A stretch of 64,000 nt of DNA. Source: Ramlibacter sp. Lineage in GTDB: Bacteria > Pseudomonadota > Gammaproteobacteria > Burkholderiales > Burkholderiaceae_C. Position 1 is the stretch's first letter. Each line of letters begins with the position of its first letter. The notes under the pieces are model-generated. The model made no database searches and had not been told where the DNA came from. It worked only from the letters and a program-made list of their open reading frames with translations. Location: positions 434,001 through 498,000 of the forward strand of contig JAHBZM010000001.1 in the NCBI GenBank assembly GCA_019635435.1, read 5' to 3'. Of the stretch, positions 53,156 to 64,000 are shown in pieces. The position numbers and the translations under genes were made by a program.

Positions 53156-53995
53156 ATGCCGCAGTTCGCCGCCAACCTCAGCATGCTCTACCCCGAGCTG
53201 GACTTTCTGGACCGGTTCGAGGCGGCCGCGCGCGACGGCTTCAAGGCCGTCGAATACCTGTTCCCGTACGCCTACGAGCCCGCCGAGCTGGCCGCGCGCC
53301 TCAAGGCCCACGGCCTGCAGCAGGTGCTGTTCAACGCGCCGCCCGGCGGCACCGACCGCACGTCCATTGACCGCGCCTGGGCGTCGGGCGACAAGGGCAT
53401 TGCCTGCCAGCCCGACCGCGAGCCGGAGTTTGCCGAAGGCATCGCCCTGGCGCTGCGCTATGCCGCCGCGCTGGGCTGCCCGCGCCTGCATGTGATGGCC
53501 GGCCTGGTGCCGGGCCACCGCACGCGCGAGGCGCTGCGCGCCACCTATGTGGCCAACCTGAAACGCGCGGCGCGGCTGGCCGCGGCCCAGGGCGTGGACG
53601 TGCTGATCGAGCCCATCAACACGCGCGATATTCCGGGCTTCTTCCTCAACCGCCAGGACGACGCGCATGCGCTGCTGGCCGAGATTGACGAGCCCAACGT
53701 CAAGGTGCAGTTCGACCTGTACCACTGCCAGATCGTCGAGGGTGATGTGGCCATGAAGATCCGCCAGTACCTGCCCACGGGCCGCGTCGGTCATTTCCAG
53801 ATCGCCGGTGTGCCGCAGCGCCACGAGCCCGACCTGGGCGAGGTCAACTACCCCTACCTGTTCGACGTGATCGACGAGGTGGCGGCCGCCTGCGGCTGGC
53901 AGGGCTGGGTGGGTTGCGAGTACCGGCCCGCGCGCGGCGCGCAGCCGGGCGGCACGTCGGCGGGCCTGGGCTGGCTGCCTGGGCGCAAGGGCTGA
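53156..53995 (+). CDS. otnI: 2-oxo-tetronate isomerase / hydroxypyruvate isomerase family
   Basis: A 279-residue TIM-barrel isomerase. It has ANLSMLYPELDFLDRFEAAARDGFKAVEYLFPY, the metal-site IEPINTRDIPGFFL, FDLYHCQIVEGD, HFQIAGVPQRHEPD and GCEYRPA. In tetronate pathways OtnI converts 2-oxo- to 3-oxo-tetronate, exactly the step missing between ltnD/denD and otnK here. It is about 9.5 kb from otnC but shares the operator. Confidence 0.9.
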   Translation: MPQFAANLSMLYPELDFLDRFEAAARDGFKAVEYLFPYAYEPAELAARLKAHGLQQVLFNAPPGGTDRTSIDRAWASGDKGIACQPDREPEFAEGIALALRYAAALGCPRLHVMAGLVPGHRTREALRATYVANLKRAARLAAAQGVDVLIEPINTRDIPGFFLNRQDDAHALLAEIDEPNVKVQFDLYHCQIVEGDVAMKIRQYLPTGRVGHFQIAGVPQRHEPDLGEVNYPYLFDVIDEVAAACGWQGWVGCEYRPARGAQPGGTSAGLGWLPGRKG

Positions 53996-54003
53996 CCCTC
54001 TCG

Positions 54004-54073
54004 ATTTGCTCCTGTTTTCATAGCGCACAGTGGCCGCCCCTCCTGGATTCCAGCCACTTTTGACTCTGAAACG
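54004..54073 (+). repeat. dispersed Comamonadaceae-type short repeat, intergenic copy
   Basis: The full-length form: TTGCTCCTGTTTTCATAGCG, CAGTGGCCGCCCC, TCCTGGATTCCAGCC, then TTTTGACTCTGAAAC. It fills most of the gap between otnI and yigZ. Confidence 0.8.
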
Positions 54074-54082
54074 GGCTGCCTG

Positions 54083-54672
54083 ATGCCGTTTTCGCTCGCC
54101 GCACCGGTCCACAGCGACCTGCTCATCAGGAAAAGCCGCTTCATCGGCTGCGTGCAGGCCGTGCCCGACCGCGCCGCCGCGCTGGCCGTGGTGGCCAGCC
54201 TGCGCGCGCAGCACCCGGGCGCCGCCCATGTGTGCTGGGCCTTGCTGGCGGGCGGGCAGTCGGCCGCCCATGACGATGGCGAGCCCGGCGGCACCGCGGG
54301 CCGCCCCATGCTCGAGGTGCTGCGCCATCAGGCGCTGGAGGGCGTGCTGGCCACCGTGGTGCGCTACTTTGGCGGCGTCAAGCTGGGCGCGGGCGGGCTG
54401 GTGCGCGCCTACACCGACGCCGTGGCCCAGGCCCTGCTCAATGCGCAGAAAGTGCCGCTGCGCAAGACCGTGGCGCTGGCCTGCAGCGTGCCCTATGCGC
54501 TGGAGGGCTGGCTGCGCCGCGAGCTGCTGGCCGCCGGCGCCCAGTTGCACGAAGCCGGCCATGGCAGCGTGGTGACCCTGGCCTTCAGCCTGCCCGACGA
54601 CGAAGCCGCCGCGCTGGTGACGCGACTGAACGAAGCTGGGCAGGGCAAGCTGGCCTGGCACGAGCCCCCCGC

Positions 54673-54676
<4 letters not shown>
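54083..54676 (+). CDS. YigZ/IMPACT family protein
   Basis: A 197-residue protein with the UPF0029 core: IRKSRFIGCVQAV, HVCWALLAG, AHDDGEPGGTAGRPMLEVLRHQALEGVLATVVRYFGGVKLGAGGLVRAYTDAV, and a C-terminal DUF1949-like domain. It may bind nucleic acid or the ribosome; the bacterial role is uncertain. It overlaps the following kinase by GTGA. Confidence 0.92.
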
Positions 54677-57885
<3,209 letters not shown>

Positions 57886-57892
57886 CGCGCGC

Positions 57893-59425
57893 TCAGGGCC
57901 CGCGCCGGCCCTGGTTCCAGCGCGCCGCGGCCTCCAGCAGCGGCAGCGACGGGCCGGCCAGCGCCAGCAGCGCGCTCAGGTCCTTGGGCAGGCAGGGCCC
58001 GCCAAAGCCGCGCTGGCCGTCGTGGCCCGGCACCGCCAGGTGCGAGGCGCCCACGCGCGGGTCCAGCGCCAGCGCTTCGGCCAGCGCGGCATAGTCCAGG
58101 CCCAGCGCGGCGCAGGCATCGGCCAGCTGGTTGGCGTAGGTCACCTTGAGCGCCAGAAAGGCATTGGTGGCGTACTTGGCCAGCTCGGCCGTGGCGGCGT
58201 CGGTGGTGACCACCGTGGCCCGCGGCGAGAGCGCCTGCCAGACCGGCGCCAGCACCTGCAGCGCGGCGGCTGGCGGCGGCGGCGTGGGCAGGCCCACGAG
58301 GATGCGCGCGGCGGCCGCCAGATCGGCTGCCGCGGCGTGCTGGCGCAGGAACTCCGGGCTGGCCACCAGTGGCAGGCCCGGGTGTTTTTGGGCCAAGGTC
58401 TGCGTGGTGCCCGGCGGCACCGTGCTGCGGATCACCACCACGGGCGGGCTCGCGCGGCCGGCCGACGCCTGGGCGATCTCGCCCACCACGGCCTCGACGA
58501 TGCTGGTGTCGGCCGTGCCCGACGGTCCGGCCGGTGTGGGCACGCAGACCAGGATCACGCCGCAGGCCTGGGCCAGCTGCGCCGGCGTGGCGCTGCCGGG
58601 CAGCGCGGGGTCGCTGCGCAGCACGTGCAGGCGCGGCTGCAGGGCCGCGGCCAGGGCCCGGCCCACATGGCCCAGGCCCACCACGCCCACCACCGGGCCC
58701 TGGCCGCCGGGCGCGGCATGGCCGCTGCTGTCGGCCAGGCCCAGCGCGGGCTCGCTGAAGCCCCGGCGCGCGGCCGATGATTCGGCCAGCGACTCGTCGG
58801 CATTGATGGCCACGCCACCGCGGCCATCCATCACCTCCAGCCCTTGCTGGTACAGCAGCGCGCCCAGCGCCACGTCGCCGCCGTTGTGGCGCAGGTCGGG
58901 CGGCGGCCAGTCAAAGCGGCGCAGCAACGCCAGCGGCGCCACAAACCAGCCGCCCGTGTTGAAGCGCGTGGCGGCGGGCAGCGGCCGCCCGCGGTACCAG
59001 GGCTGGGCGCGGATCCAGTCGTGCTCGGCGGCGGACTGCTCGCGCAGGTAGGCCGCGCCCAGGGTGCCCTGGGCCACGCGCGCGTGCCGGGCCACGGCCG
59101 CCAGCCAGGCGGGCACGTCCAGGCCGGGCACGAGGCAGGAGTCGTCGTCGAACCACATCAGGTGGGTGGCATCGCCGGTGTAGCCGTGCACCAGGCGCCG
59201 CATCATCGGGTACTTGTAGATCTGCGGGTCGGCGCGCAGCTGGTCCACACCGGGCAGCGCGGCCTCGATCAGCGCCAGCGAGCGGGCCGACACTTCATTC
59301 AGGCCGATGCGGATGTCCACCGCGCCGGTGTCGCGCAGCGCCCGCAGCGTGAGCGCGCAGCGCTGCGCCAGCGCGGGAAAGTCGCCATAGAACAGGGCGC
59401 AGACCAGGAATTTGAGCGGGGCCAT
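57893..59425 (-). CDS. fusion of a glycosyltransferase-like domain with a UDP-glucose/GDP-mannose dehydrogenase-like domain
   Basis: A 510-residue protein. Residues 1-230 look like a GT-A glycosyltransferase: CALFYGDFPALAQRCALTLRAL, the DXD-type MWFDDDSCLVPG, and RFNTGGWFVAPLALL plus RHNGGDVALGALL. After a short linker, residues 243-500 match nucleotide-sugar dehydrogenases: VVGVVGLGHVGRALAAAL (NAD site), AELAKYATNAFLALKVTYANQLADAC and GFGGPCLPKDLSALL with the catalytic Cys. The usual C-terminal UDP-binding domain is missing. I know no such standard fusion. No frameshift is visible at the junction. Confidence 0.8.
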   Translation of the reverse strand: MAPLKFLVCALFYGDFPALAQRCALTLRALRDTGAVDIRIGLNEVSARSLALIEAALPGVDQLRADPQIYKYPMMRRLVHGYTGDATHLMWFDDDSCLVPGLDVPAWLAAVARHARVAQGTLGAAYLREQSAAEHDWIRAQPWYRGRPLPAATRFNTGGWFVAPLALLRRFDWPPPDLRHNGGDVALGALLYQQGLEVMDGRGGVAINADESLAESSAARRGFSEPALGLADSSGHAAPGGQGPVVGVVGLGHVGRALAAALQPRLHVLRSDPALPGSATPAQLAQACGVILVCVPTPAGPSGTADTSIVEAVVGEIAQASAGRASPPVVVIRSTVPPGTTQTLAQKHPGLPLVASPEFLRQHAAAADLAAAARILVGLPTPPPPAAALQVLAPVWQALSPRATVVTTDAATAELAKYATNAFLALKVTYANQLADACAALGLDYAALAEALALDPRVGASHLAVPGHDGQRGFGGPCLPKDLSALLALAGPSLPLLEAAARWNQGRRGP

Positions 59426-59467
59426 GGGGTTGCCCGCATGGTAGCGCGCTGGCGCGGCGCGCCGGCC

Positions 59468-60961
59468 TCAGCGCAGGCTCACGGTGTCGCGCTTCCAGGC
59501 CGGGTCCTGCCAGCGCAGGAACGGCCCGAGCGCCCCGGGTTCGGTGGCCCGGCGCACGGTGGCCAGCGAGTCCAGGCTGATGACCTCGAAGCTGCGGCGG
59601 TAGCGGCCCTCGCCGCGGGCCTCGCGCGCCACCAGCAGCTGGCGCCCGCCGGGCACCCAGCCCGCGAACTCGGCATAGCCGGTGCCGGGCGCGGTGGCCG
59701 CGGGCGGCAGCACGTCCAGCGCCCACGCCGCCTGGGCGCCTTCGCCGCTGCGGTGAAACAGCCAGAGTTCGCGCCAGCCCGCCAGGGGCTGCACCGCCAG
59801 GGCCAGGGCGTTGCCCTCGCGGTTGAGCGTGGCCGAGGCCAGCCACACCGTGCTGTAGGTGCAGCGGCGGGCCAGTGGCCGGCTCGCGTCATGGCGCGCG
59901 TCCAGCAGCAGCACGCAGGTCTGGCCGGGTTCGCCGGGCTGGGTCACCAGCCAGGGCCGCTTGCCCGCTGCGGGCGCCACCGGTGCCGGCGCCGCCGCCC
60001 AGCGCGAGGCATTGGTCTGCATGGCCGCGGTGTTGTAGTCGGCGCGGTCGGCGTCGCGCAGTTCGCCCGGCTGCACGGCGGCCAGCGCATCCAGCGCCCG
60101 CTGCATGGCACCCGCGCCGTCATGGCCCTGGCGCGCGCGGTGCCAGGCCAGCTCGCTCCACGCGCCGGCGCGGCGCATCTGCACCTGATTGGCGAGCCAG
60201 CCCGGCAGCGCAGCGGTGTCCACGCGGTCCAGCAGCTCGGCCCGCCATTCGGCCAGCTGCGCCCGCGCCAGCGGCTGCAGCGCCGGGTCCACGCATTCGG
60301 GGCGGGTCAGGCCCAGCGCGGCGCGTGCGCGCTGGCCGGGGCTGGACGGCATGCCCAGCAGGCGCAGGAACACGTCGCCGTCGTAGCAGACCTGCATCTG
60401 CCCGTCGTGCTCGTAGCTCACAAAGCGCACGCCGTAGCGCCCCGCCACGTCCAGCTGCGCGGCCAGCGCGGTATCGGCGGCCTTGCCGGGGAACGCCCCT
60501 GGCCCGGCGCCGCTGTAGCGGCCCGAGGTGGCGCGCCGGGCCAGCCGGTCGGCCGCCGTGCCCAGCGCATCCAGCGCCTCCATGCCGTCGGCGCCCTGCA
60601 CCTGTGCGGCCGGCGCGGCCTGCAGCCAGGCCGCTGCCAGGCCCAGGCCCAGCGCTTCGCGCCCCGGCTGGTCCCGCACGAAGCGCAGCAGCGTGAGCAG
60701 CGCGGGCGCCTCGGCCGGCGCCAGCGCCGTGCGCTGCACCAGGCTGGCGTGCACATAGCCGGCGCGTTCGCGCTGGTGGTCGTACACCTGCAGGTAGTCC
60801 AGCCGCTGGCCGCGGACCTCGACCATTTCGCCCTGGTGCAGCAGGGCCTGCTGCTGGGCGCCGTCGCGCGGGGCCGCGCGCAGCGCGGCGTTGTCGGTGG
60901 TGATGATGGCGGTGCCCAGCGAGGCGCTGGCCACCAGCGTGGCAAGGGCGGCGGCGAGCAT
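59468..60961 (-). CDS. hypothetical secreted protein with N-terminal SH3-like domain
   Basis: A 497-residue protein with a short hydrophobic start (MLAAALATLVASASLG), then a bacterial SH3-type stretch (ALRAAPRDGAQQQALLHQGEMVEVRGQRLDYLQVYDHQRERAGYVHASLV). The remaining about 420 residues are Ala-rich, with a helical middle and a beta-rich end (ELWLFHRSGEGAQAAWALDVLPP), of no family I recognise. It is four bases from the SPFH gene upstream, so the two are one operon. Confidence 0.75.
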   Translation of the reverse strand: MLAAALATLVASASLGTAIITTDNAALRAAPRDGAQQQALLHQGEMVEVRGQRLDYLQVYDHQRERAGYVHASLVQRTALAPAEAPALLTLLRFVRDQPGREALGLGLAAAWLQAAPAAQVQGADGMEALDALGTAADRLARRATSGRYSGAGPGAFPGKAADTALAAQLDVAGRYGVRFVSYEHDGQMQVCYDGDVFLRLLGMPSSPGQRARAALGLTRPECVDPALQPLARAQLAEWRAELLDRVDTAALPGWLANQVQMRRAGAWSELAWHRARQGHDGAGAMQRALDALAAVQPGELRDADRADYNTAAMQTNASRWAAAPAPVAPAAGKRPWLVTQPGEPGQTCVLLLDARHDASRPLARRCTYSTVWLASATLNREGNALALAVQPLAGWRELWLFHRSGEGAQAAWALDVLPPAATAPGTGYAEFAGWVPGGRQLLVAREARGEGRYRRSFEVISLDSLATVRRATEPGALGPFLRWQDPAWKRDTVSLR

Positions 60962-60964
60962 GGC

Positions 60965-62233
60965 TTACTCCCTGCCGTGTGCGCCGCGGGCGCCGCGCGG
61001 GCCGCCCAGCAGGGTGTCGGCCAGGAAGCTGCCGCCCGCCGAGGGCTGGGCCACGATGACCTGCACCTTGTCCGAGAGCTTGTCGGCCAGGGCTTTCTGG
61101 ATCAGCAGCGGGTGCTGGGTGATCACCTGGCCCTCGCGCGCCATCTGCTCGGCATTGACCTTGCCCACGCGCTCCAGGCGCCAGGCCTCGGCCTCGGCCA
61201 GCCGCTGGCGCGCATCGGCCTCGCCGCGCGCCTCGATGCGCCGGGCCTCGGCGCTGCCCTCGGCGGCCTTCACGCGGGCCTGCTTCTCGGCCTCGGCCTC
61301 GAGCCGGCGCTGCTCGACCTGGCGCTGCTTGAACGGCAGCACGTGCTTCATCGCCTCTTCCTGGGCCCGGGCCGCAATGACCTGTTCACGCGCGGCGGCC
61401 TCGGCCCGCACCTCGCGCCGCACCTTGTCGGCGTTGGCCTCCAGCTCGGTCTCTTTCACGCGCTTGTCCTTGAGCTCCAGCGTGTAGCGCATCTTCTGGG
61501 TTTCCAGCTCCTCGGCCAGCAGGGCGTCCATGCCGCGGCGGTAGTCGGCGGGCAGGTCCACCTTGCCGATCTGCACCGCGCGCAGCAGCAGGCCGTCGCT
61601 GGCCAGGCGCGGGCGCAGCTCGTCCTCGATCGCCTTCTGGATCTCGGCGCGCTTGCTCGAAAACGCCTCGCGCACGGTGTAGCGCGCAAACACCTTGTAG
61701 ATCACGCCCTGCACCGCGGGCTCGACCACCTCGGCGGTGACGTCGTCGGGCAGGCTGCGCGCAATGCCCGCGAGGCTGGCCGGGTCCAGCGCGTAGCGCA
61801 CCGCGAGGTCCACGCCAAACGACAGGCCCTCGAGCGACTGCAGCGGCGAGGGCCCGCTGGCACGCGCCACTTCGGCCGGCCGCCAGAACTGGTCGCGCAG
61901 GTTGAAGGTGCGCAGCGCGTGCACGCCCGGCAGCACCAGCACGCTGCCGTCGCGCCACTGGCTCACGCTGCCGGTCAGCAGGTTGGTGCGCACGCCCACC
62001 TCGCCCGGGGGCACGGTGCGCACGGGCGGAAACTGGTAGAGCAGGGCGGCCGCGCCGGCCAGCACGGCGGCGGCCAGCAGGCCGTTGCGCAGGCGCGCCA
62101 GCAGGTGCAGGGTGCCCTGGGCACTGAAGGGCGCGGGGTCGCCAGCTTCAGGGGCGCGCCAGGCCGGTGCCAGGCGCTGGCCGAGCCTGCGGCGCAGGGC
62201 GTGAAAGGTGACGATGAGGCGGCGGAAGTTCAT
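60965..62233 (-). CDS. SPFH/Band 7 (prohibitin-like) membrane protein
   Basis: A 422-residue protein. One membrane segment (GLLAAAVLAGAAALLYQF, about residues 50-68) is followed by a Band 7 domain (VPPGEVGVRTNLLTGSV, LQSLEGLSFGVDLAVRYALDP) and a long charged coiled coil (about 265-380, Glu/Ala/Arg-rich). The tail is glycine-rich (GGSFLADTLLGGPRGARGAHG). Such proteins form membrane microdomain scaffolds or stabilise proteases. It lies between the FG-GAP-like and SH3-like genes. Confidence 0.87.
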   Translation of the reverse strand: MNFRRLIVTFHALRRRLGQRLAPAWRAPEAGDPAPFSAQGTLHLLARLRNGLLAAAVLAGAAALLYQFPPVRTVPPGEVGVRTNLLTGSVSQWRDGSVLVLPGVHALRTFNLRDQFWRPAEVARASGPSPLQSLEGLSFGVDLAVRYALDPASLAGIARSLPDDVTAEVVEPAVQGVIYKVFARYTVREAFSSKRAEIQKAIEDELRPRLASDGLLLRAVQIGKVDLPADYRRGMDALLAEELETQKMRYTLELKDKRVKETELEANADKVRREVRAEAAAREQVIAARAQEEAMKHVLPFKQRQVEQRRLEAEAEKQARVKAAEGSAEARRIEARGEADARQRLAEAEAWRLERVGKVNAEQMAREGQVITQHPLLIQKALADKLSDKVQVIVAQPSAGGSFLADTLLGGPRGARGAHGRE

Positions 62234-62288
62234 GGGGAGTCCTTGGAGTCGGTTGAAAAGGAAGAAGGGGTTCAGCAGCCCTGCGAGC

Positions 62289-62560
62289 CTGGGGCCTGTT
62301 AACGCTATTTCTACAAGTGCGAAGGCGGTTAAAAAAGCGCCAATCTAGGCGCGCGACGACGGCAAGGCTGATGCCTTGCCTAGGAGTGCAACGACGAGTG
62401 GCGCTTTTTTAACCACCTTCCCTCCGGGTTGCGGATCAAAAAGGCCATGCGCCGCGTTGCGAAGCCTTGCCGGACATGGAGTCCGGCTGCATTTCGCGCC
62501 TTGCGCATGACCTTTTTGACTCGCAACGCATCTTGTAGAAATAGCGTTAACAGACCCCAG
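62289..62560. mobile_element. miniature inverted-repeat element with nested hairpins
   Basis: The two ends, 62289-62317 and 62532-62560, are 29-base inverted repeats with one mismatch. The interior has two large palindromes: GGTTAAAAAAGCGCCA (62327-62342) with its exact complement at 62399-62414, enclosing GGCAAGGC/GCCTTGCC; and 62429-62452 with 62503-62526 (few mismatches), enclosing CCGGAC/GTCCGG. No transposase gene fits in 272 bases. No direct target duplication is obvious. Confidence 0.85.
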
Positions 62561-63403
62561 TTCGGCGGTGGGCACGTTGGCGCCAGGGCGGGCGTGGCTG
62601 GACAGCAGCAGGTATTCGTCGTCGCCGTTGCGGCCCCCGACGCGGACGATGAAGTCGGGCTTGCCGTCGCCGTCCAGGTCGGCCACGGCCTCGACCACCG
62701 AGTCCCGGCCGGACTGGCCGAGCAGCCAGGTGTAGGTCTGCCCGCCGCGGCGCACCACGTACTTCGCGCCCTCGCCATAGGGCACGCCGGCGCGGTTGCG
62801 CAGGCCGTCGTGCACCGTGAGCGTGAAGGGCGTGTCACCCAGCCTCAGGGCGTAGGCATGGTCCAGCCGCGGGCGCAACACGCCCTGCGGGAACGCCACC
62901 GTGGGCCGCCGGCCTGGCAGCAGCCGGGTCCCGGGCACCCGCAGGTAGCGGGTGTCCACCGCCTCGGCTTCGGCCTCGGGGTAGCCGGCCAGGCCGTCCT
63001 GGCCCTGCGGGTCTTCCAGCTGCAGCGCAATGCTGAGCAGGAAGTCCGGCAGGCCCTGGGGCGGCGCGGCAACCGCGCGCACGTCCAGGTGGCCGGGCTT
63101 GTGCGTGACGCGGACCCAGCCGTCGGTGGGCCAGTGCTCGGGGGCGATGCGCAGTGCCGTGGGCAGCAGGTAGCTGCCGGCCTGCTGGCGCCACTCGCCG
63201 GGGCGCAGCATCAGGCCCTGCGCGCCGGGAAGGCTGGCGGCGCGCACCGCGTGCGCGGGGGTCAGGATCAGGCCCACCAGCACCGAGCTGGCGGCCACCA
63301 CGCCGAGCCAGCCAATCAGGTGGCGGATGAGATGGCGGGCGGCATGGCTGCGGGGCAGCAGGGCGCGCAGGGAGCGGGTCAAGGCATCGAGGCGTTGCGG
63401 CAT
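62345..63403 (-). CDS. FG-GAP-like exported protein with C-terminus altered by the miniature element
   Basis: The reading frame from ATG 63403 (GGAG site) encodes 352 residues. A membrane anchor or signal spans about residues 30-55 (LIGWLGVVAASSVLVGLIL). Beta-rich domains follow, and one FG-GAP/Ca-binding-like repeat, ADLDGDGKPDFIVRVG. The last about 75 residues, after TAEL, are encoded by the inserted element and are not native. Just beyond the element, in the same direction, the sequence GSQGC-stop (TGA at 62272-62274) could be the original end. Confidence 0.7.
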   Translation of the reverse strand: MPQRLDALTRSLRALLPRSHAARHLIRHLIGWLGVVAASSVLVGLILTPAHAVRAASLPGAQGLMLRPGEWRQQAGSYLLPTALRIAPEHWPTDGWVRVTHKPGHLDVRAVAAPPQGLPDFLLSIALQLEDPQGQDGLAGYPEAEAEAVDTRYLRVPGTRLLPGRRPTVAFPQGVLRPRLDHAYALRLGDTPFTLTVHDGLRNRAGVPYGEGAKYVVRRGGQTYTWLLGQSGRDSVVEAVADLDGDGKPDFIVRVGGRNGDDEYLLLSSHARPGANVPTAELGSVNAISTRCVASQKGHAQGAKCSRTPCPARLRNAAHGLFDPQPGGKVVKKAPLVVALLGKASALPSSRA

Positions 63404-63606
63404 GAGGATTCTCCAGAAAAAGGGGGTCTGAACCGGGGGAGAGGCGCCGTACAGGCCGCTTTCTCTGGAGTCCCATTCTTCGCACCGGCCGCGGAGGCAA
63501 CAAGGCGCGGGCGGGGCGCGAGCGGTCACGCGCGGGGCCCGAATCCTCCGGCCCCGGAAGAAACACTCACAGGCCCCGGCGCGGGCCGGCACCCATAATT
63601 GCCGGC

Positions 63607-64000
63607 ATGACCACAGTCGCGGTGATTGAAGACGACCTGCCCACCAGCAACCAGCTCGCGGGCTGGATCCGCGCGGCCCGCCCGGACGCGCGGATCGACC
63701 AGTGGTTCAGCCGCGACGAGGCCGAGGCCGCGCTGGCGCGCGAGCGCTACGACGTGGTGGTGCTTGACATCGAGCTGGGCCGCGAACGGCATGCCGGCGT
63801 GGCGCTGATCAACGCCATCAACAAGCGGCACCAGGGCACGCCGGTGCTGGTGGTCAGCGCCATGCCGGCCGCTATCTACCGCAGCATCATGAAGGCGCTG
63901 GACGCCTGGGACTACCTGCAGAAGACCACCTTCGAGGAGGCCGACTTCATCGACACCTTCCTGGACATCCTGCGGGTGGCCCGCGCGGCGCGCACCGGCG
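63607..64000 (+). CDS. response regulator receiver protein, 5' part (runs off the window)
   Basis: 131 residues are visible. Receiver domain: acidic pair AVIEDDLPTS, phospho-acceptor Asp in VVVLDIELGR, Ser switch in VLVVSAMP and Lys in DYLQKTT. The Asp-acceptor segment IELGRERHAGVALINAI is atypical. The output domain lies outside. It is divergent from the FG-GAP-like gene; the 203-base gap holds both promoters. Confidence 0.88.
   Translation, partial: MTTVAVIEDDLPTSNQLAGWIRAARPDARIDQWFSRDEAEAALARERYDVVVLDIELGRERHAGVALINAINKRHQGTPVLVVSAMPAAIYRSIMKALDAWDYLQKTTFEEADFIDTFLDILRVARAARTG

Noticed and set aside
58844..62302. A 1152-codon open frame on the plus strand.
   Set aside because: It is antisense to three genes with clear domains (fusion enzyme, SH3-like, SPFH). 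Its product is a low-complexity His/Gln/Ala/Arg composition typical of the complement of GC-rich codons.

Overview
The window reads as the replication-origin region of a high-GC betaproteobacterial chromosome, most likely a Comamonadaceae member (Acidovorax, Polaromonas or Hydrogenophaga type). This rests on the order gyrB-dnaN-dnaA | rpmH-rnpA-yidD-yidC-mnmE, on metX-metW, on several TRAP carriers, and on a short dispersed repeat of a kind I associate with this family. Naming the genus would need 16S or whole-genome comparison.

Layout. 1-2.5 kb: a lower-GC restriction-modification block (3' end of a Dcm-type cytosine methylase, a small unknown gene, vsr, an EcoRII-type endonuclease) abutting gyrB. 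2.7-12.4 kb: the origin genes, with perfect DnaA boxes on both sides of dnaA; genes point away from dnaA on both sides. 12.5-22.6 kb: two short cyclic-nucleotide-binding proteins, apt, a Kef-type antiporter, kdsD-kdsC-lptC, a BLUF photoreceptor with an unknown partner, and two tandem glycine-rich RRM proteins. 22.8-26.8 kb: an ECF sigma/anti-sigma pair divergent from a TlpA-like thioredoxin and a bufferin (bufABCD-type) RiPP operon. 26.8-33.9 kb: amtB, a manganese exporter behind a yybP-ykoY riboswitch, metX-metW behind a SAM-II riboswitch and terminator, and chrB-chrA-gntR behind a structured leader.

33.9-36.4 kb: a lower-GC patch with three unknown or poorly known ORFs, each stopping at an attC-like R'' box, which looks like an integron cassette cluster without an integrase. 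36.4-39.7 kb: pilU with a cNMP-binding partner, an NTF2-like protein and a truncated Ada-like protein. 39.7-54 kb: an L-threonate/D-erythronate (tetronate) catabolic region (ltnD, denD, otnK, otnC and a distant otnI) together with an SMP-30 lactonase, a GntR regulator, a tartrate-dehydrogenase-like enzyme, a Gfo/Idh oxidoreductase, a TRAP transporter and extra binding proteins. A shared GntR-like operator motif links ltnD, otnI and the gntR gene at 33.1 kb. 54-64 kb: yigZ, a large hybrid sensor kinase, an unusual glycosyltransferase/nucleotide-sugar-dehydrogenase fusion, an SH3-like protein, an SPFH protein, an FG-GAP-like protein whose 3' end carries a 272-bp miniature inverted-repeat element, and the start of a response regulator.

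Gaps. The only gene-free stretch clearly longer than 300 bases is 33874-34369, described as its own feature; 28001-28321 is mostly regulatory RNA. No rRNA, intact tRNA, CRISPR array or complete insertion sequence was seen.
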